A DNA stretch of 64,000 bases from contig NZ_CP014692.1 of the NCBI RefSeq assembly GCF_002005445.1, positions 496,001-560,000 on the forward strand. The letters are read 5' to 3'. This stretch comes from Acetobacter aceti (GTDB lineage Bacteria; Pseudomonadota; Alphaproteobacteria; Acetobacterales; Acetobacteraceae). Position 1 is the stretch's first letter, and the number at the start of each line of letters is the position of its first letter. Below, one piece after another: positions 17,592-26,296 of the stretch. The notes beneath the pieces are model-generated. The model ran no database searches. It saw only the letters and a program-made list of their open reading frames with translations, and was not told the DNA's origin. A program made the position numbers and the translations under genes.

Positions 17592-18464
17592 CTATCCTCC
17601 CGTTGCGAGCACCACCGGACCTGTTGCATCCGTAATTTCGAACGGCAGCATTCCGGCCGGGTCTCCATCCGCCTGTACTGGAAGCTCTGCGGGTGACGTG
17701 ATTTCTATATGAGACGCCCGTACGGTCTGCACGCCGGGCAGGCTTCCCATCTTGCCCTGCGGCAGGGAGAGGCCCGCCATCAGGGCGGAAGAGACACCGC
17801 CATTCTCAAAAAGCGTCACGGAAAAGCCGGGTTCACCCGGCAGGGCGTCGGATGACAGCAGGTAAGGGCCTCCGTAAAGGCGTCCTTTGCTCACAATCAC
17901 ACTGGCGGCGTGGTATTCCTTGCCGTCAGCGCGAACACAGAGTGACGGAAACTGGTAGCGCGGCAGCTCTCTGACTGTCTGCAGAACATAGGCCCCACGG
18001 CCCAACAGACGCTTCGTACCCAGATCAATATGATGCACGACATGCGCATCAAAGCCGGCTCCAACCATCTGGACAAACAGCCTTGATTGATCAGACGATT
18101 TCAGGATGCCGGGCCAGAGAGGCGTGCCGCAGTCCGACCCGAGTACAGCCGCCAGGGCTTTCGGGGCAAAAGGCAGGTTGAATTCGTGGGCAAGGACATT
18201 GGCTGTTCCAAGGGGAATGATCCCGAGACGGGTGTCAGAAGCCAGCATTCCGGCGACGACTTCCGCGATCGTGCCATCCCCTCCGGCCGCGACGACCATA
18301 TCAGCGCCCTGACGGACCGCCGTGCGGGCCAGTTCGGTGGCATGACCGGCATACTGTGTCTCAAGTATCTTCAGGGGAATACCGTGGCTGGCGAGGCAAT
18401 CGAGCACGTTCCACAGTCGGCCGGTGTTCCTGCGGCCTGCGGTGGGATTGTGGATGACGTACAT
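17592..18464 (-). CDS. Diacylglycerol/lipid kinase (DagK/YegS type)
   Basis: From the ATG at 18464 the protein has 290 residues (a TTG at 18500 would add 12). It begins MYVIHNPTAGRR, has the nucleotide-binding GGDGTIAEV motif near residue 72, PLGTANVLAHEF, and a C-terminal beta-sandwich ending QADGDPAG. These are the marks of the DAGK catalytic-domain family that phosphorylates diacylglycerol or related lipids, and some members phosphorylate sphingoid bases. It is divergent from a PlcP-like phospholipase and a glycosyltransferase, with a Pho-box-like site between, so recycling of diacylglycerol during lipid remodelling is a plausible role. Confidence 0.8.
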   Translation of the reverse strand: MYVIHNPTAGRRNTGRLWNVLDCLASHGIPLKILETQYAGHATELARTAVRQGADMVVAAGGDGTIAEVVAGMLASDTRLGIIPLGTANVLAHEFNLPFAPKALAAVLGSDCGTPLWPGILKSSDQSRLFVQMVGAGFDAHVVHHIDLGTKRLLGRGAYVLQTVRELPRYQFPSLCVRADGKEYHAASVIVSKGRLYGGPYLLSSDALPGEPGFSVTLFENGGVSSALMAGLSLPQGKMGSLPGVQTVRASHIEITSPAELPVQADGDPAGMLPFEITDATGPVVLATGG

Positions 18465-18551
18465 GCGATCGGTCTTTCCTGCCGTGCGGTGAGCTTTCAA
18501 TTTCGCCTGATCAACGTATGAACGCCATGATCAGATACCGTGATTTTCCAT

Positions 18552-18569
18552 AAATCATTGAACTGTCAT
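18552..18569. promoter_or_regulatory. Candidate Pho box (PhoB site)
   Basis: AAATCAT-TGAA-CTGTCAT fits the alphaproteobacterial PhoB consensus CTGTCAT-N4-CTGTCAT at 11 of 14 defined positions, with the second half-site perfect. It lies 57 bp upstream of the PlcP-like start and between two divergent lipid-metabolism genes, which is where a Pho-regulated promoter would be expected. Confidence 0.5.
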
Positions 18570-18626
18570 GTAGTCGTTGACAGGGATGCTCTACACGAAG
18601 GCAGACCTCCTGCGGGACGGAGCGCC

Positions 18627-19517
18627 ATGAGCTTTATTGATACTTCCCTTGCCGGGCAAACACCCTGTCGTGCGGTGTTTCTGTCCGATATTCATCTCGG
18701 AACCAGAGGGAGTCAGGCGGCTCTCGCGGCTGATTTCCTGAAATCCATTTCCTGCGACAAGCTTTATCTCGTCGGTGATATCATCGACGGATGGCGGCTG
18801 CGCCGGTCATGGTACTGGGACAATCACCACGATGAACTGCTTCAGGTCATCCTGCGCATGGCCCGTCACGGGACGGATGTGATCTATATCCCCGGCAATC
18901 ATGATGAGATGTTTCGTCGCTGGCTTCCGATGAATCTGGAGGTCGCCGGTGTGCGCCTGCTGCCAAGAGCCGAACATGTCGCGGCCGATGGCAAGCGGTA
19001 TCTGGTCCTGCATGGCGACGAATTTGACAGTGTTGTGCGCTACGCCCCGATCCTGGCGCTTCTGGGGGATCAGGCCTATACGGCGGCTCTCGTGCTGAAC
19101 CGCTGGATCAATGGCGTGCGTCGTCGTCTGGGGCTGCCCTATCGCTCTTTCTCCGCATGGGCGAAGCGTCGGGTCAAGGGGGCTGTGAAAGCCATCGACC
19201 GCTTTGAGGAAGCGCTGGCGAAGGAAGCGCGGCAGATTGGGGCGGACGGCATCATCTGCGGTCACATCCATAGTCCAGAGATCCGGACAATCGATGGTGT
19301 CTGCTATATGAATACAGGGGACTGGGTGGAAAGCTGTACCGGTCTTGTCGAGGATCGGCATGGTCAGTTCTCGCTGATTGACTGGAGCCGGAAGATTCCT
19401 GCCTCTGCTCGGGATACGCTGACTGTCGGTAGCCGGTTTCGCTGGGCGGAGAGCATGAACTTCCGTCAGGATGCAGAAGGCGCTGAAGCCGGGATGTCGG
19501 TCAGAGAGCCGGGCTGA
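18627..19517 (+). CDS. plcP: PlcP-like metallophosphoesterase (phospholipase C; LpxH-related fold)
   Basis: A 296-residue calcineurin-like phosphoesterase. Metal ligands are visible in FLSDIHLGTRG, YLVGDIIDGW, YIPGNHDE, LVLHGDEFD and CGHIHSPE. The family is often annotated as UDP-2,3-diacylglucosamine diphosphatase, but this branch, with the WYWDNHHDE stretch and a downstream family-4 glycosyltransferase, corresponds to PlcP of alphaproteobacteria. PlcP cuts the head group from phospholipids to give diacylglycerol under phosphate limitation. GGAG precedes the ATG by four bases. The upstream in-frame extension to 18540 lacks a ribosome site and the conserved start. Pho-type regulation is supported by the nearby box. 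Confidence 0.72.
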   Translation: MSFIDTSLAGQTPCRAVFLSDIHLGTRGSQAALAADFLKSISCDKLYLVGDIIDGWRLRRSWYWDNHHDELLQVILRMARHGTDVIYIPGNHDEMFRRWLPMNLEVAGVRLLPRAEHVAADGKRYLVLHGDEFDSVVRYAPILALLGDQAYTAALVLNRWINGVRRRLGLPYRSFSAWAKRRVKGAVKAIDRFEEALAKEARQIGADGIICGHIHSPEIRTIDGVCYMNTGDWVESCTGLVEDRHGQFSLIDWSRKIPASARDTLTVGSRFRWAESMNFRQDAEGAEAGMSVREPG

Positions 19518-19604
19518 AGCGTGCTTCATCAGGCGTTCTGACAGATATGACGGCTGATCTCCTGCTCTGTAGTATTCCGAAAACTAAAGTTCTCCTCTGA
19601 TTGA

Positions 19605-20630
19605 ATGGGTTCTGGTTTGCGAATATTGATAGCGACGGACGCATGGACGCCACAGGTCAACGGCGTCGTGCGCACCATGACGACCATCGTCAGCATGCTC
19701 AGGATGAAAGGGCATGATGTGGAGGTCATTGGACCGGATTCTTTCCGCACCATTCCATGTCCGAGTTATCCGGAAATACCGCTCGCTCTCAATCCCGGCG
19801 GACGCTTTGGAAAGCTGGCGAAAGCTTTCAGGCCGAATGTCCTGCATATCGTCACTGAAGGCCCTGTCGGTTGGGCGGCATGGCGTTGGGCACGCAAACA
19901 CGGCGTTCCATTTACGACTTCATACCACACACGTTTTCCTGAATATGTTCAGGCCCGTCTGGGCTGGGGGCTGAAGCTGGCTTATGCGCTGCTGAGGTAT
20001 TTCCACAACAAGGCACAAGGCACCCTGGGTGCGACCAACAGCCTGCGTGAAGATCTGTCTGCGCGCGGTTTCACCCGTCTGGTTCCCTGGACACGGGGGG
20101 TTGATCTCGCACGTTTCACCCCTGAGCCTCGTAGAGACTGGAAGACGGAACTGGGAATTTCAGGTCCTGTTTTCATTCATGTCGGCCGACTGGCGGTCGA
20201 GAAGAATATCGAGGCTTTTCTGTCTCTCGATCTGCCGGGCACAAAGGTTGTTGTGGGTGATGGCCCGCATCGCGCCTCACTGGAAAAGAATTTCCCGCAG
20301 GCGATCTTTACCGGACGGCTGGAAGAAGGCGCGCTGGCGGCGGCCTATGCGGGCGGCGATGTGTTCGTGTTTCCCAGCCTGACAGATACGTTCGGACTGG
20401 TTGTTCTGGAGGCACTGTCCTGCGGCACGCCGGTCGCGGCCTACAATGTAACAGGACCAAAGGACATCCTTGCCGGTGCGGATGGGTGCGTCGGGGCTGT
20501 CAATGATGATCTGCGGGTTGCCTGCATGCAGGCTCTGAATGGCGATCGCGCTGCCTGCCGTGCCCATGCGGAACGGTTTACATGGGAAGCCTGCGCGGAC
20601 ATGTTCGAGAATACTCTGGTGCCGTTTTGA
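19605..20630 (+). CDS. GT4 glycosyltransferase, Agt/SqdX-like (glycolipid synthesis)
   Basis: A 341-residue GT-B glycosyltransferase. The N-terminus LRILIATDAWTPQVNGVVRT is typical of family-4 enzymes that glycosylate diacylglycerol (SqdX, Agt). FIHVGRLAVEKNIEAFL, VVGDGPHR and the EX7E-like TDTFGLVVLEALSCGTPVAA complete the nucleotide-sugar site. Located 87 bp after the PlcP-like gene, it would add a sugar to the diacylglycerol made by PlcP, replacing phospholipid with glycolipid. No strong ribosome site precedes the ATG at 19605; a TTG at 19617 is an alternative. The sugar donor cannot be inferred. Confidence 0.78.
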   Translation: MGSGLRILIATDAWTPQVNGVVRTMTTIVSMLRMKGHDVEVIGPDSFRTIPCPSYPEIPLALNPGGRFGKLAKAFRPNVLHIVTEGPVGWAAWRWARKHGVPFTTSYHTRFPEYVQARLGWGLKLAYALLRYFHNKAQGTLGATNSLREDLSARGFTRLVPWTRGVDLARFTPEPRRDWKTELGISGPVFIHVGRLAVEKNIEAFLSLDLPGTKVVVGDGPHRASLEKNFPQAIFTGRLEEGALAAAYAGGDVFVFPSLTDTFGLVVLEALSCGTPVAAYNVTGPKDILAGADGCVGAVNDDLRVACMQALNGDRAACRAHAERFTWEACADMFENTLVPF

Positions 20631-20823
20631 GAGCATTTACATGTGTTTATAAAAATTCATGATAAAATAAGCCGATTTCTGAAAAATTGAATATAAAATT
20701 CAGTATTGATGAGGTGAGTGAATCGGAAATCTGGATTTTTAATACGCTTTCGTGAGAGTGTTCAGTAGAAAAATTTATTATTTGAAATGTTTGTTCTCGT
20801 TTTTAGAAAATATCTACCCCTGA

Positions 20824-20976
20824 AAACCCTTTTGGAAATTTCGAATGAAGTCGAAAAAAACGTGAGGAAAGTCTTTTCTATGCTCGAATAGAGTGCAGTT
20901 ATCTGTCCTTCCCATGGGGCATGTACGGAATCAGTCGTGCTGATTCGCATTGGAAAATAAATTTCCGGAAGGGCTC
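20824..20976. repeat. MITE-like repeat, diverged copy C
   Basis: The 357-bp gap between the glycosyltransferase and yaiI is A+T-rich and holds this 153-bp element. Its ends are an imperfect inverted repeat (AAACCCTTTTGGAAATTT against AAATTTCCGGAAGGGCTC, 14 of 18 paired) with the same CCCTTTTGG core and the same overall length as the copy at 33733-33886. The interior is strongly diverged. No other feature is seen in the gap. Confidence 0.5.
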
Positions 20977-20987
20977 GCATCAAAGTG

Positions 20988-21464
20988 TCATATCGGCGCG
21001 ACAGGCATACGGAAGCGTGGCTTCCGCAGGCGCACCACCAGCGTATCGAGCGCGGAAAGATAGCGTGAGCGGTCCAGCTTGCTGAAGGCAGGCCCGCCCG
21101 GCGTTTCCACCCCGGCGGAACGAAGGTCGGTCATCAGGTTACGCATGGCGAGCGCCATCCCGATGGAACTGGCGTCAAGCACCTTGCCTTTCGAGTCGAT
21201 CACATGCGCGCCTTTTTCCACGCAGCGCGCCGCCAGAGGAATATCGCCCGTGACAATGATATCGCCTTCCTGCGCCTGTTCCGCAATCCAGTCATCGGCG
21301 ACATCCGGTCCTGCTTCCACAACGACACGTTCGATCATCGGCGAGTCAGGAATGGCGATCATGCGGTTCGATACGACAGCAACGGGCAGTTTGTAGCGTT
21401 CCGCCACACGGTAGGTTTCGTCTTTTACCGGACAGGCGTCGGCATCAATATAGATACGGGTCAT
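20988..21464 (-). CDS. yaiI: YaiI/YqxD family protein (UPF0178)
   Basis: A 158-residue protein with the UPF0178 signature [13 protein letters not shown] at the N-terminus, [14 protein letters not shown] in the middle and [20 protein letters not shown]. The conserved aspartates resemble a PIN/NYN-like nuclease fold, but no function is established. It is divergent from mutL with about 80 bp between starts. Length and motifs match the family completely. Confidence 0.9.
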   Translation of the reverse strand: MTRIYIDADACPVKDETYRVAERYKLPVAVVSNRMIAIPDSPMIERVVVEAGPDVADDWIAEQAQEGDIIVTGDIPLAARCVEKGAHVIDSKGKVLDASSIGMALAMRNLMTDLRSAGVETPGGPAFSKLDRSRYLSALDTLVVRLRKPRFRMPVAPI

Positions 21465-21544
21465 GCGCCTCGTCGTGCCTTATCGCGATCAGGAGGTAAA
21501 GCATGATTCCGCCACCGCTCCGAATGGGCTAGACTCTTTCCAGC

Positions 21545-23428
21545 ATGTCCGAACCTGTTCCTTTCCAGCCCGTCCTGCGTCGGCTTTCCGATGCTGTCAT
21601 CAACCGCATCGCCGCCGGTGAGGTGATCGAGCGCCCTGCCGCCGCTCTCAAGGAACTGGTGGAAAACGCGCTGGATGCCCGGGCGCAGCGTATCCGCGTC
21701 GCCATTGTCAATGGTGGCGCCGACCGGATTGTCGTGACGGATGACGGCGTCGGCATGACGGCTGATGAACTGGCGCTCGCCGTCCAACGCCACTGCACAT
21801 CCAAGCTCTCCGACGAGACACTGGTGCGGATCGCCACCCTTGGTTTCCGGGGGGAAGCGCTGCCGTCCGTTGGAGCAGCGGCGCGTCTGACCATCACGTC
21901 CCGCAAGGCTGACAGTGACTGCGCCTGGCGTATCCATGTCGCGGGCGGTGAGATTTCTCCCCCCGAACCGTGCTCGGGCGAAAAAGGCACGTCGATTCTG
22001 GTGGAAGACATGTTCTTCGCCACGCCTGCCCGACGGAAATTTCTCAAGAGCGCCCGCGTGGAAGGATCACACGCGGAAGCGGCGGTCCGCCGTCTGGCGC
22101 TGACGGCTCCCGACGTGGCGTTTTTCATGGAAGTGGATGGACGCACCATCCTCGATCGTCCTGCCGAAACGCTGGAGGCACGGGCTGCGGCGCTGCTCGG
22201 GATCGAGGATGCGGACGGCCTGCTGAAGCTGGATGGCGTGCGCGGCGACATGAAGCTGTCCGGTTTTGCGTGCAGTCCGTCCGTTCACAGGCCGACGACA
22301 GCCGGACAGTTCATGCTGGTCAATGGTCGCGCCGTGGTCGATCCACTGCTGCGTACGGCCATCCGGGTCGCCTATCGGCGCGTTATCGAGTCCGGTCGCC
22401 ATCCTGTCGCGGTCATCAATCTGTCGCTGCCCTATGAGCAGGTCGATGTGAACGTCCATCCCGCCAAGACGGAACTTCGCTTTGCGGACGAGGCCGGGGT
22501 GCGGTCACTGGTCATCGGCGCCATCACGCGGGCGCTTGGGCTGGGAGCGGGCACCGCTGGAGTGCGCCCAGGTTTTTCCGCGCCCTCCCGATCCGTGCGT
22601 GTTGTCTACCCGCCGGAGGCTCCGCGCTCGGAAGGATTTGCCGAGCCGTTTCTGGCGTTGGGTGCTCAACCCGCAGCCCGCACATTCGCATCCGACCAAC
22701 CTGATGCGGGCCGACTGGCGACGATGCCGCACGACAGGGAGACAGGAAGCCAGTTTCCTGTTTTCCCTTTGCAGCCAGATGGTCCGCAGGGACACCCTGC
22801 CTCTCCGGCGACCACCCGCCCGGAGACAGATCACCCTCTCGGGGCTGCTGTGGCGCAGGTGCTCAGCACCTACATCATTGCTGTGACCGCTGATGACAAC
22901 ATGGTGCTGGTGGATCAGCACGCTGCGCATGAGCGGCTGACTCACGAAGTTCTGCGCGAGCAGTTCCTCTCCGGCACTATCCGGGCTCAACGCCTGCTGG
23001 TGCCAGATGTAGTGGAACTTTCACGCAGTCAGGCGGATCTGCTGGTATCGCGCGCCGAGGCCCTGTCAAAACTGGGGATCGATCTGGAGCCCTTTGGTCC
23101 GGGCGCGGTACTTGTCCGATCTTTACCCGCCCTGCTCGGGAATGCGTCAGCCGTGAATCTGCTGCGGGATCTGGCGGAAGAGCTGGACGCGGATGACCTC
23201 GCCAGCGTTGAGGAAACACCCACTCTGGATGCACGGTTTGATGCGGTGATTGCCCGCATGGCCTGTCACGGCAGTATCCGGGCGGGCCGTAATCTCACCA
23301 TCCCGGAAATGAATACGCTGCTGAGACGCATGGAGGAAACGCCGCGTGCGGGCACCTGCTCACACGGACGACCGACGTGGGTGAGGCTGACGCGCAACGA
23401 TCTGGAACTGCTGTTCCGTCGCCGCTAG
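21545..23428 (+). CDS. mutL: DNA mismatch repair protein MutL (endonuclease type)
   Basis: A 627-residue MutL. The GHKL ATPase motifs are present: ELVENALDA, TDDGVGM, TLGFRGEALPSVGA and KGTSILVEDMF. A variable linker (about residues 345-440) separates the C-terminal dimerisation domain, which carries DQHAAHERLTHE, matching the DQHA-x2-E-x4-E endonuclease motif, and CSHGRPTW near the end. This is the self-nicking type found in species without MutH. It acts with MutS in post-replicative repair. A terminator follows immediately. Confidence 0.97.
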   Translation: MSEPVPFQPVLRRLSDAVINRIAAGEVIERPAAALKELVENALDARAQRIRVAIVNGGADRIVVTDDGVGMTADELALAVQRHCTSKLSDETLVRIATLGFRGEALPSVGAAARLTITSRKADSDCAWRIHVAGGEISPPEPCSGEKGTSILVEDMFFATPARRKFLKSARVEGSHAEAAVRRLALTAPDVAFFMEVDGRTILDRPAETLEARAAALLGIEDADGLLKLDGVRGDMKLSGFACSPSVHRPTTAGQFMLVNGRAVVDPLLRTAIRVAYRRVIESGRHPVAVINLSLPYEQVDVNVHPAKTELRFADEAGVRSLVIGAITRALGLGAGTAGVRPGFSAPSRSVRVVYPPEAPRSEGFAEPFLALGAQPAARTFASDQPDAGRLATMPHDRETGSQFPVFPLQPDGPQGHPASPATTRPETDHPLGAAVAQVLSTYIIAVTADDNMVLVDQHAAHERLTHEVLREQFLSGTIRAQRLLVPDVVELSRSQADLLVSRAEALSKLGIDLEPFGPGAVLVRSLPALLGNASAVNLLRDLAEELDADDLASVEETPTLDARFDAVIARMACHGSIRAGRNLTIPEMNTLLRRMEETPRAGTCSHGRPTWVRLTRNDLELLFRRR

Positions 23429-23431
23429 AGC

Positions 23432-23461
23432 AATTCCACTGAACTCTGGCCCAGTGGAATT
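23432..23461 (+). terminator. Rho-independent terminator of mutL
   Basis: AATTCCACTG pairs perfectly with CAGTGGAATT across a 10-nt loop, a few bases after the mutL stop, followed by TCCTTAATT. Confidence 0.65.
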
Positions 23462-23470
23462 TCCTTAATT

Positions 23471-23560
23471 CATTACGAAGTCATTTGCCAGCAGGGGGAA
23501 AAAGAACCATCACGGTTCATACATAACCCGAACCAGCAAACCACGGGATTAAACAGCTAG
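23471..23560 (+). pseudogene. C-terminal remnant of an IS481-family transposase
   Basis: A 29-codon stretch ending in TAG encodes HYEVICQQ...EPSRFIHNPNQQTTGLNS, which aligns with the end of the IS481 remnant at 6505-6795 (PYEYICK...SERFIINPTHQSPGLST). Everything upstream is missing; the mutL terminator begins just before it. An IS427-type element sits 14 bp downstream, so this spot has taken repeated insertions. Confidence 0.7.
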
Positions 23561-23574
23561 GCTGTCTCAGGCTA

Positions 23575-24417
23575 GGGCCTGTTAGATCTTGAATTTCATC
23601 CCATATTGTAAGAGTGGAAGAAGGAGACGGAACAGGCACTTTTACGGATGAGACGTGGGCGATCTGGGAACCTTTGATTGAAGCGGTTCGCCCAAGGGGT
23701 AAGACGCCGCCCCATGATCTGCGGCGCACGATAGCAGCGATTTTCTGGCGCCATGAGAATGGCGCGAAATGGCGGAGCATCCCCGCTAAACTGGGGCCTT
23801 GGTGGCGGGCGGCACAACTTTTCATCCGCTGGGCGAAACTGGGCGTGTGGGAACGCCTGCTCGAACGGGTTCAGGACCAACAGAGCGTGGCGCTCGGTAT
23901 GACTTTTCTGGATGGCACAAACATCAGGGCTCACCACAAGGCGGCGGGAGCCCAAAAAAAGGGGCCTCTTTCGAAGAGCGAGATCATCGTGAAGCACTTG
24001 GCCGCTCTCGCGGCGGCTATGGCACGAAAGTCTGCGTGATCGCTGATGGACATGGAAAAGCTTTCGGTTTTGCGCTGGCCCCCGGACAGGCTCATGAACT
24101 GCTCCTGGCACTAGCCATGCTCGACAGCCTTCCCGCCATTCCCCTGTGGGTCGTGGCGGACAAGGGTTATGCATCGAACGCCATGCGTGAACGGATATGG
24201 GACATGGGAGCCCGGCCCGCTATTCCCGCGAAACGACGCGATGGGCCGGTCGCCTGCCCAAAATGGGCCTATCGGTGTCGGCATCTCGTTGAGAACCTCT
24301 GGGCTCGCCTCAAGGAGTGGCGCGCTGTCGCAACCAGATACGAAAAAACAGCAACGTCGTTCCTCGCGGTCATACACATCGCTGCCGCTGCAGACTGGAT
24401 CAAGCCATAACAGGCCC
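23575..24417 (+). mobile_element. IS5-family (IS427 group) insertion sequence
   Basis: The element is bounded by GGGCCTGTTA and TAACAGGCCC, a perfect 10-bp terminal inverted repeat, flanked by TA on both sides as the likely target duplication. Length is 843 bp, normal for the IS427 group. It holds one transposase in two overlapping frames joined at an A7G4 slippery run. Ends and frames look intact, so it may be active. Confidence 0.87.
23614..24410 (+). CDS. IS427-group transposase made by -1 frameshift
   Basis: The first frame (23614-24039, GTG start) encodes the N-terminal DUF4096-type domain (DETWAIWEPLIEAVRP...GAKWRSIPAKLGPWWRAAQLF) and the first catalytic aspartate in FLDGTNIRAH. The second frame, shifted by -1 and ending at 24410, gives GGYGTKVCVIADGHG, the second aspartate in VVADKGYAS and the glutamate in VENLWARLKEWRAVATRYEK. 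The frames overlap at CCCAAAAAAAGGGG (23951-23964), a classic slippery signal in this IS group, so the break is programmed rather than a mutation. Confidence 0.85.
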
Positions 24418-24545
24418 TAACCTCACTGAATTAAAGAGGTGAAACCCAGAATAAAAGAGCGCTGTCTCCCTTAGCACAATGAGTGTCATTGCGTATCGAG
24501 CCTACCTGCCCGGATACGGTGAGCAGGCAGGTTTCATGTCTATGG

Positions 24546-25271
24546 TCAGAACGGCGCAATAGCATCAATTAATTGCTGTCCGTAGCGTGGTGTTTGCAAA
24601 ATGGAGAGTTGTCCACGGCCACCATAGGAAATTCGGGCTTCAGCCATGCGATCGTGAGTCACTGTATTGTCTGCTGTGATATCCTGAGGCCGGACAACGC
24701 CCGTGACCTGCAATTCGCGGAGCTCACTGTTCACACGGACTTCCTGCCGCCCCACCACGACAAAATTCCCATTGGGAAGAACCTGTGTGATGGTGCCTGC
24801 TACCCGGACAGTCACGGTTTCGTTTCTGCTGATCCGGCCAGCAGCTGTATTGCTGTTGTTGCTGGATGTGGAAAAAGCACCTGATCCAATGATATGCGAA
24901 ACGGCCTTTCCATGGAAACCGAAAAGGCTCGGTATGCCCATGCTTTCACTGCCACCGCCACTTGCGCTTGTATTGTCAACCATTGTGGCATTGTCAGTAA
25001 TGTCGACAATGACGGTCACAAGATCTCCGACCTGTGCGGCCCGCTGATCCTTGAAAAAAGCCCGACTTCCAGGTCGCCAGAGGCTGGCAACTTCAGCCGG
25101 CGGAGGCTGCAAGGGAGGCATAGGCATTGTGACAGGTCTGTAGGCAGTATCGCGGGTGGGATCCTGCGTGCGCGTCATTGCGGGTGGATGACCGATTTCG
25201 CTCAGACTGCCAATGCCGCCATTGCAGGCTGACAAGCTGATTAAGGAGAAAAGCAATAGAGAGCGTTTCAT
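24546..25271 (-). CDS. flgH: Flagellar L-ring protein FlgH
   Basis: From the ATG at 25271 the 241-residue protein begins with a lipoprotein signal ending LISLSACN. The body shows FlgH hallmarks: SLWRPGSRAFFKDQRAAQVGDLVTVIVDI, a glycine/serine-rich segment, NETVTVRVAGTITQVLPNGNFVVVG and GVVRPQDITADNTV. It builds the outer-membrane ring of the flagellar basal body. It is the last gene of a flgF-flgG-flgA-flgH series. A TTG at 25289 would add six residues before the signal and is less likely. Confidence 0.93.
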   Translation of the reverse strand: MKRSLLLFSLISLSACNGGIGSLSEIGHPPAMTRTQDPTRDTAYRPVTMPMPPLQPPPAEVASLWRPGSRAFFKDQRAAQVGDLVTVIVDITDNATMVDNTSASGGGSESMGIPSLFGFHGKAVSHIIGSGAFSTSSNNSNTAAGRISRNETVTVRVAGTITQVLPNGNFVVVGRQEVRVNSELRELQVTGVVRPQDITADNTVTHDRMAEARISYGGRGQLSILQTPRYGQQLIDAIAPF

Positions 25272-25300
25272 GAAAAAAATCTGATCCAATCAGGGAATTT

Positions 25301-26296
25301 TTAGATATTTTTCTGTGGCCTGACCCCGGCAGAGCGTAAATCTTTGAAATCGGCAGGGGTTGGAGTAGTTCCTGGTGTTACTGCGACGCGTGTTCTGTCG
25401 ATAATCTGGCCGACAACAATCATGCGTGATGTGGGATTCAGCACATGGATGCGCTCTCCCTGCGCGCCGGAGTCCAGCGCCACTCCGGAGGCGGTAAGAT
25501 GAAGACCGGATGATGAAACATCGAGAATAACAGGTGAGCCTTTTTCAATAAGGTCTATACGCGATGTCATCTCGGAGGTGAGGGGAGTATGCGCACGAAT
25601 GGCGCGTCGGGTAGACTGGCCAATGATATCGGCGGGATCCAGGATGGCGCGCGCTGGCAGGGACCGTGAATCAATCTCTGCAATTTCAACATCAGACTGC
25701 TCGATAATCTGCCCTGCCGACAGATCTGTGCGTGCCGTTACAGCCTCTACGCGGGAACTGACGGTTCCATCCGCACGGAACGACTGCGTGTCGTTGTCAG
25801 ATGTAATGGAAAAAAAAGCAGAAAACCTGCCGTGCGCAGCATCATAGACAATATTTGACAATCGCGGGGAATTTGCCAGTTCTGCGGCGACGGTTGGCCC
25901 CGAAAAATTTGTGACGTCGATGGTGGCGCTGTCGGAAACGCCTTTGGCTTTAAGGCCATCAACAATCAGGGGCATGATATCGTCATGTGACACGGTATGG
26001 CTGGCGCGCGTGAGGGTTGCCTGAGCCAGTTCAGACATTTCAGGCCAGTCAATGCCGTACTGCTGGGCGATAGCCTGAAGCTGGGGAGCGCTTATGGTGA
26101 GGCTCTGTCCCGGAGCCGGGGCTGGTCCCAGGTCGCAGTCCTGATCGGCGGTAATTCCGTTGAAAAGATCTGAAAGTCGCACCTGAGGATGATGCAGCAC
26201 GCTTGTCCGGCGGAGGCTTGCTGCATCTGCGGAGGATGTGCCCAGACATCCTCCCACAATGCATGCGGCAAAAAAATGAAAGGCTATGCACCTCAT
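25301..26296 (-). CDS. flgA: Flagellar P-ring assembly chaperone FlgA
   Basis: A 331-residue protein with an N-terminal export signal (cleavage near SSADA-AS) and a C-terminal SAF-type domain (VTARTDLSAGQIIEQSDVEIAEID...GQSTRRAIRAHTPLTSEM...GSPVILDV), the diagnostic part of FlgA. It assists FlgI assembly in the periplasm. Its ATG overlaps the flgG stop by four bases and flgH starts 29 bp after its end, so all are co-translated. The long N-terminal half is typical of alphaproteobacterial FlgA. Confidence 0.9.
   Translation of the reverse strand: MRCIAFHFFAACIVGGCLGTSSADAASLRRTSVLHHPQVRLSDLFNGITADQDCDLGPAPAPGQSLTISAPQLQAIAQQYGIDWPEMSELAQATLTRASHTVSHDDIMPLIVDGLKAKGVSDSATIDVTNFSGPTVAAELANSPRLSNIVYDAAHGRFSAFFSITSDNDTQSFRADGTVSSRVEAVTARTDLSAGQIIEQSDVEIAEIDSRSLPARAILDPADIIGQSTRRAIRAHTPLTSEMTSRIDLIEKGSPVILDVSSSGLHLTASGVALDSGAQGERIHVLNPTSRMIVVGQIIDRTRVAVTPGTTPTPADFKDLRSAGVRPQKNI

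Noticed and set aside
18627..19517. LpxH, UDP-2,3-diacylglucosamine diphosphatase
   Set aside because: Same fold, but the lipid kinase and glycosyltransferase neighbours and the Pho-box-like site favour PlcP. Kept as an alternative only.
24508..24537. Imperfect hairpin (ACCTGCC/GGCAGGT) downstream of flgH
   Set aside because: Stem of seven with a long loop and no T-run in either direction; too weak to call a terminator.
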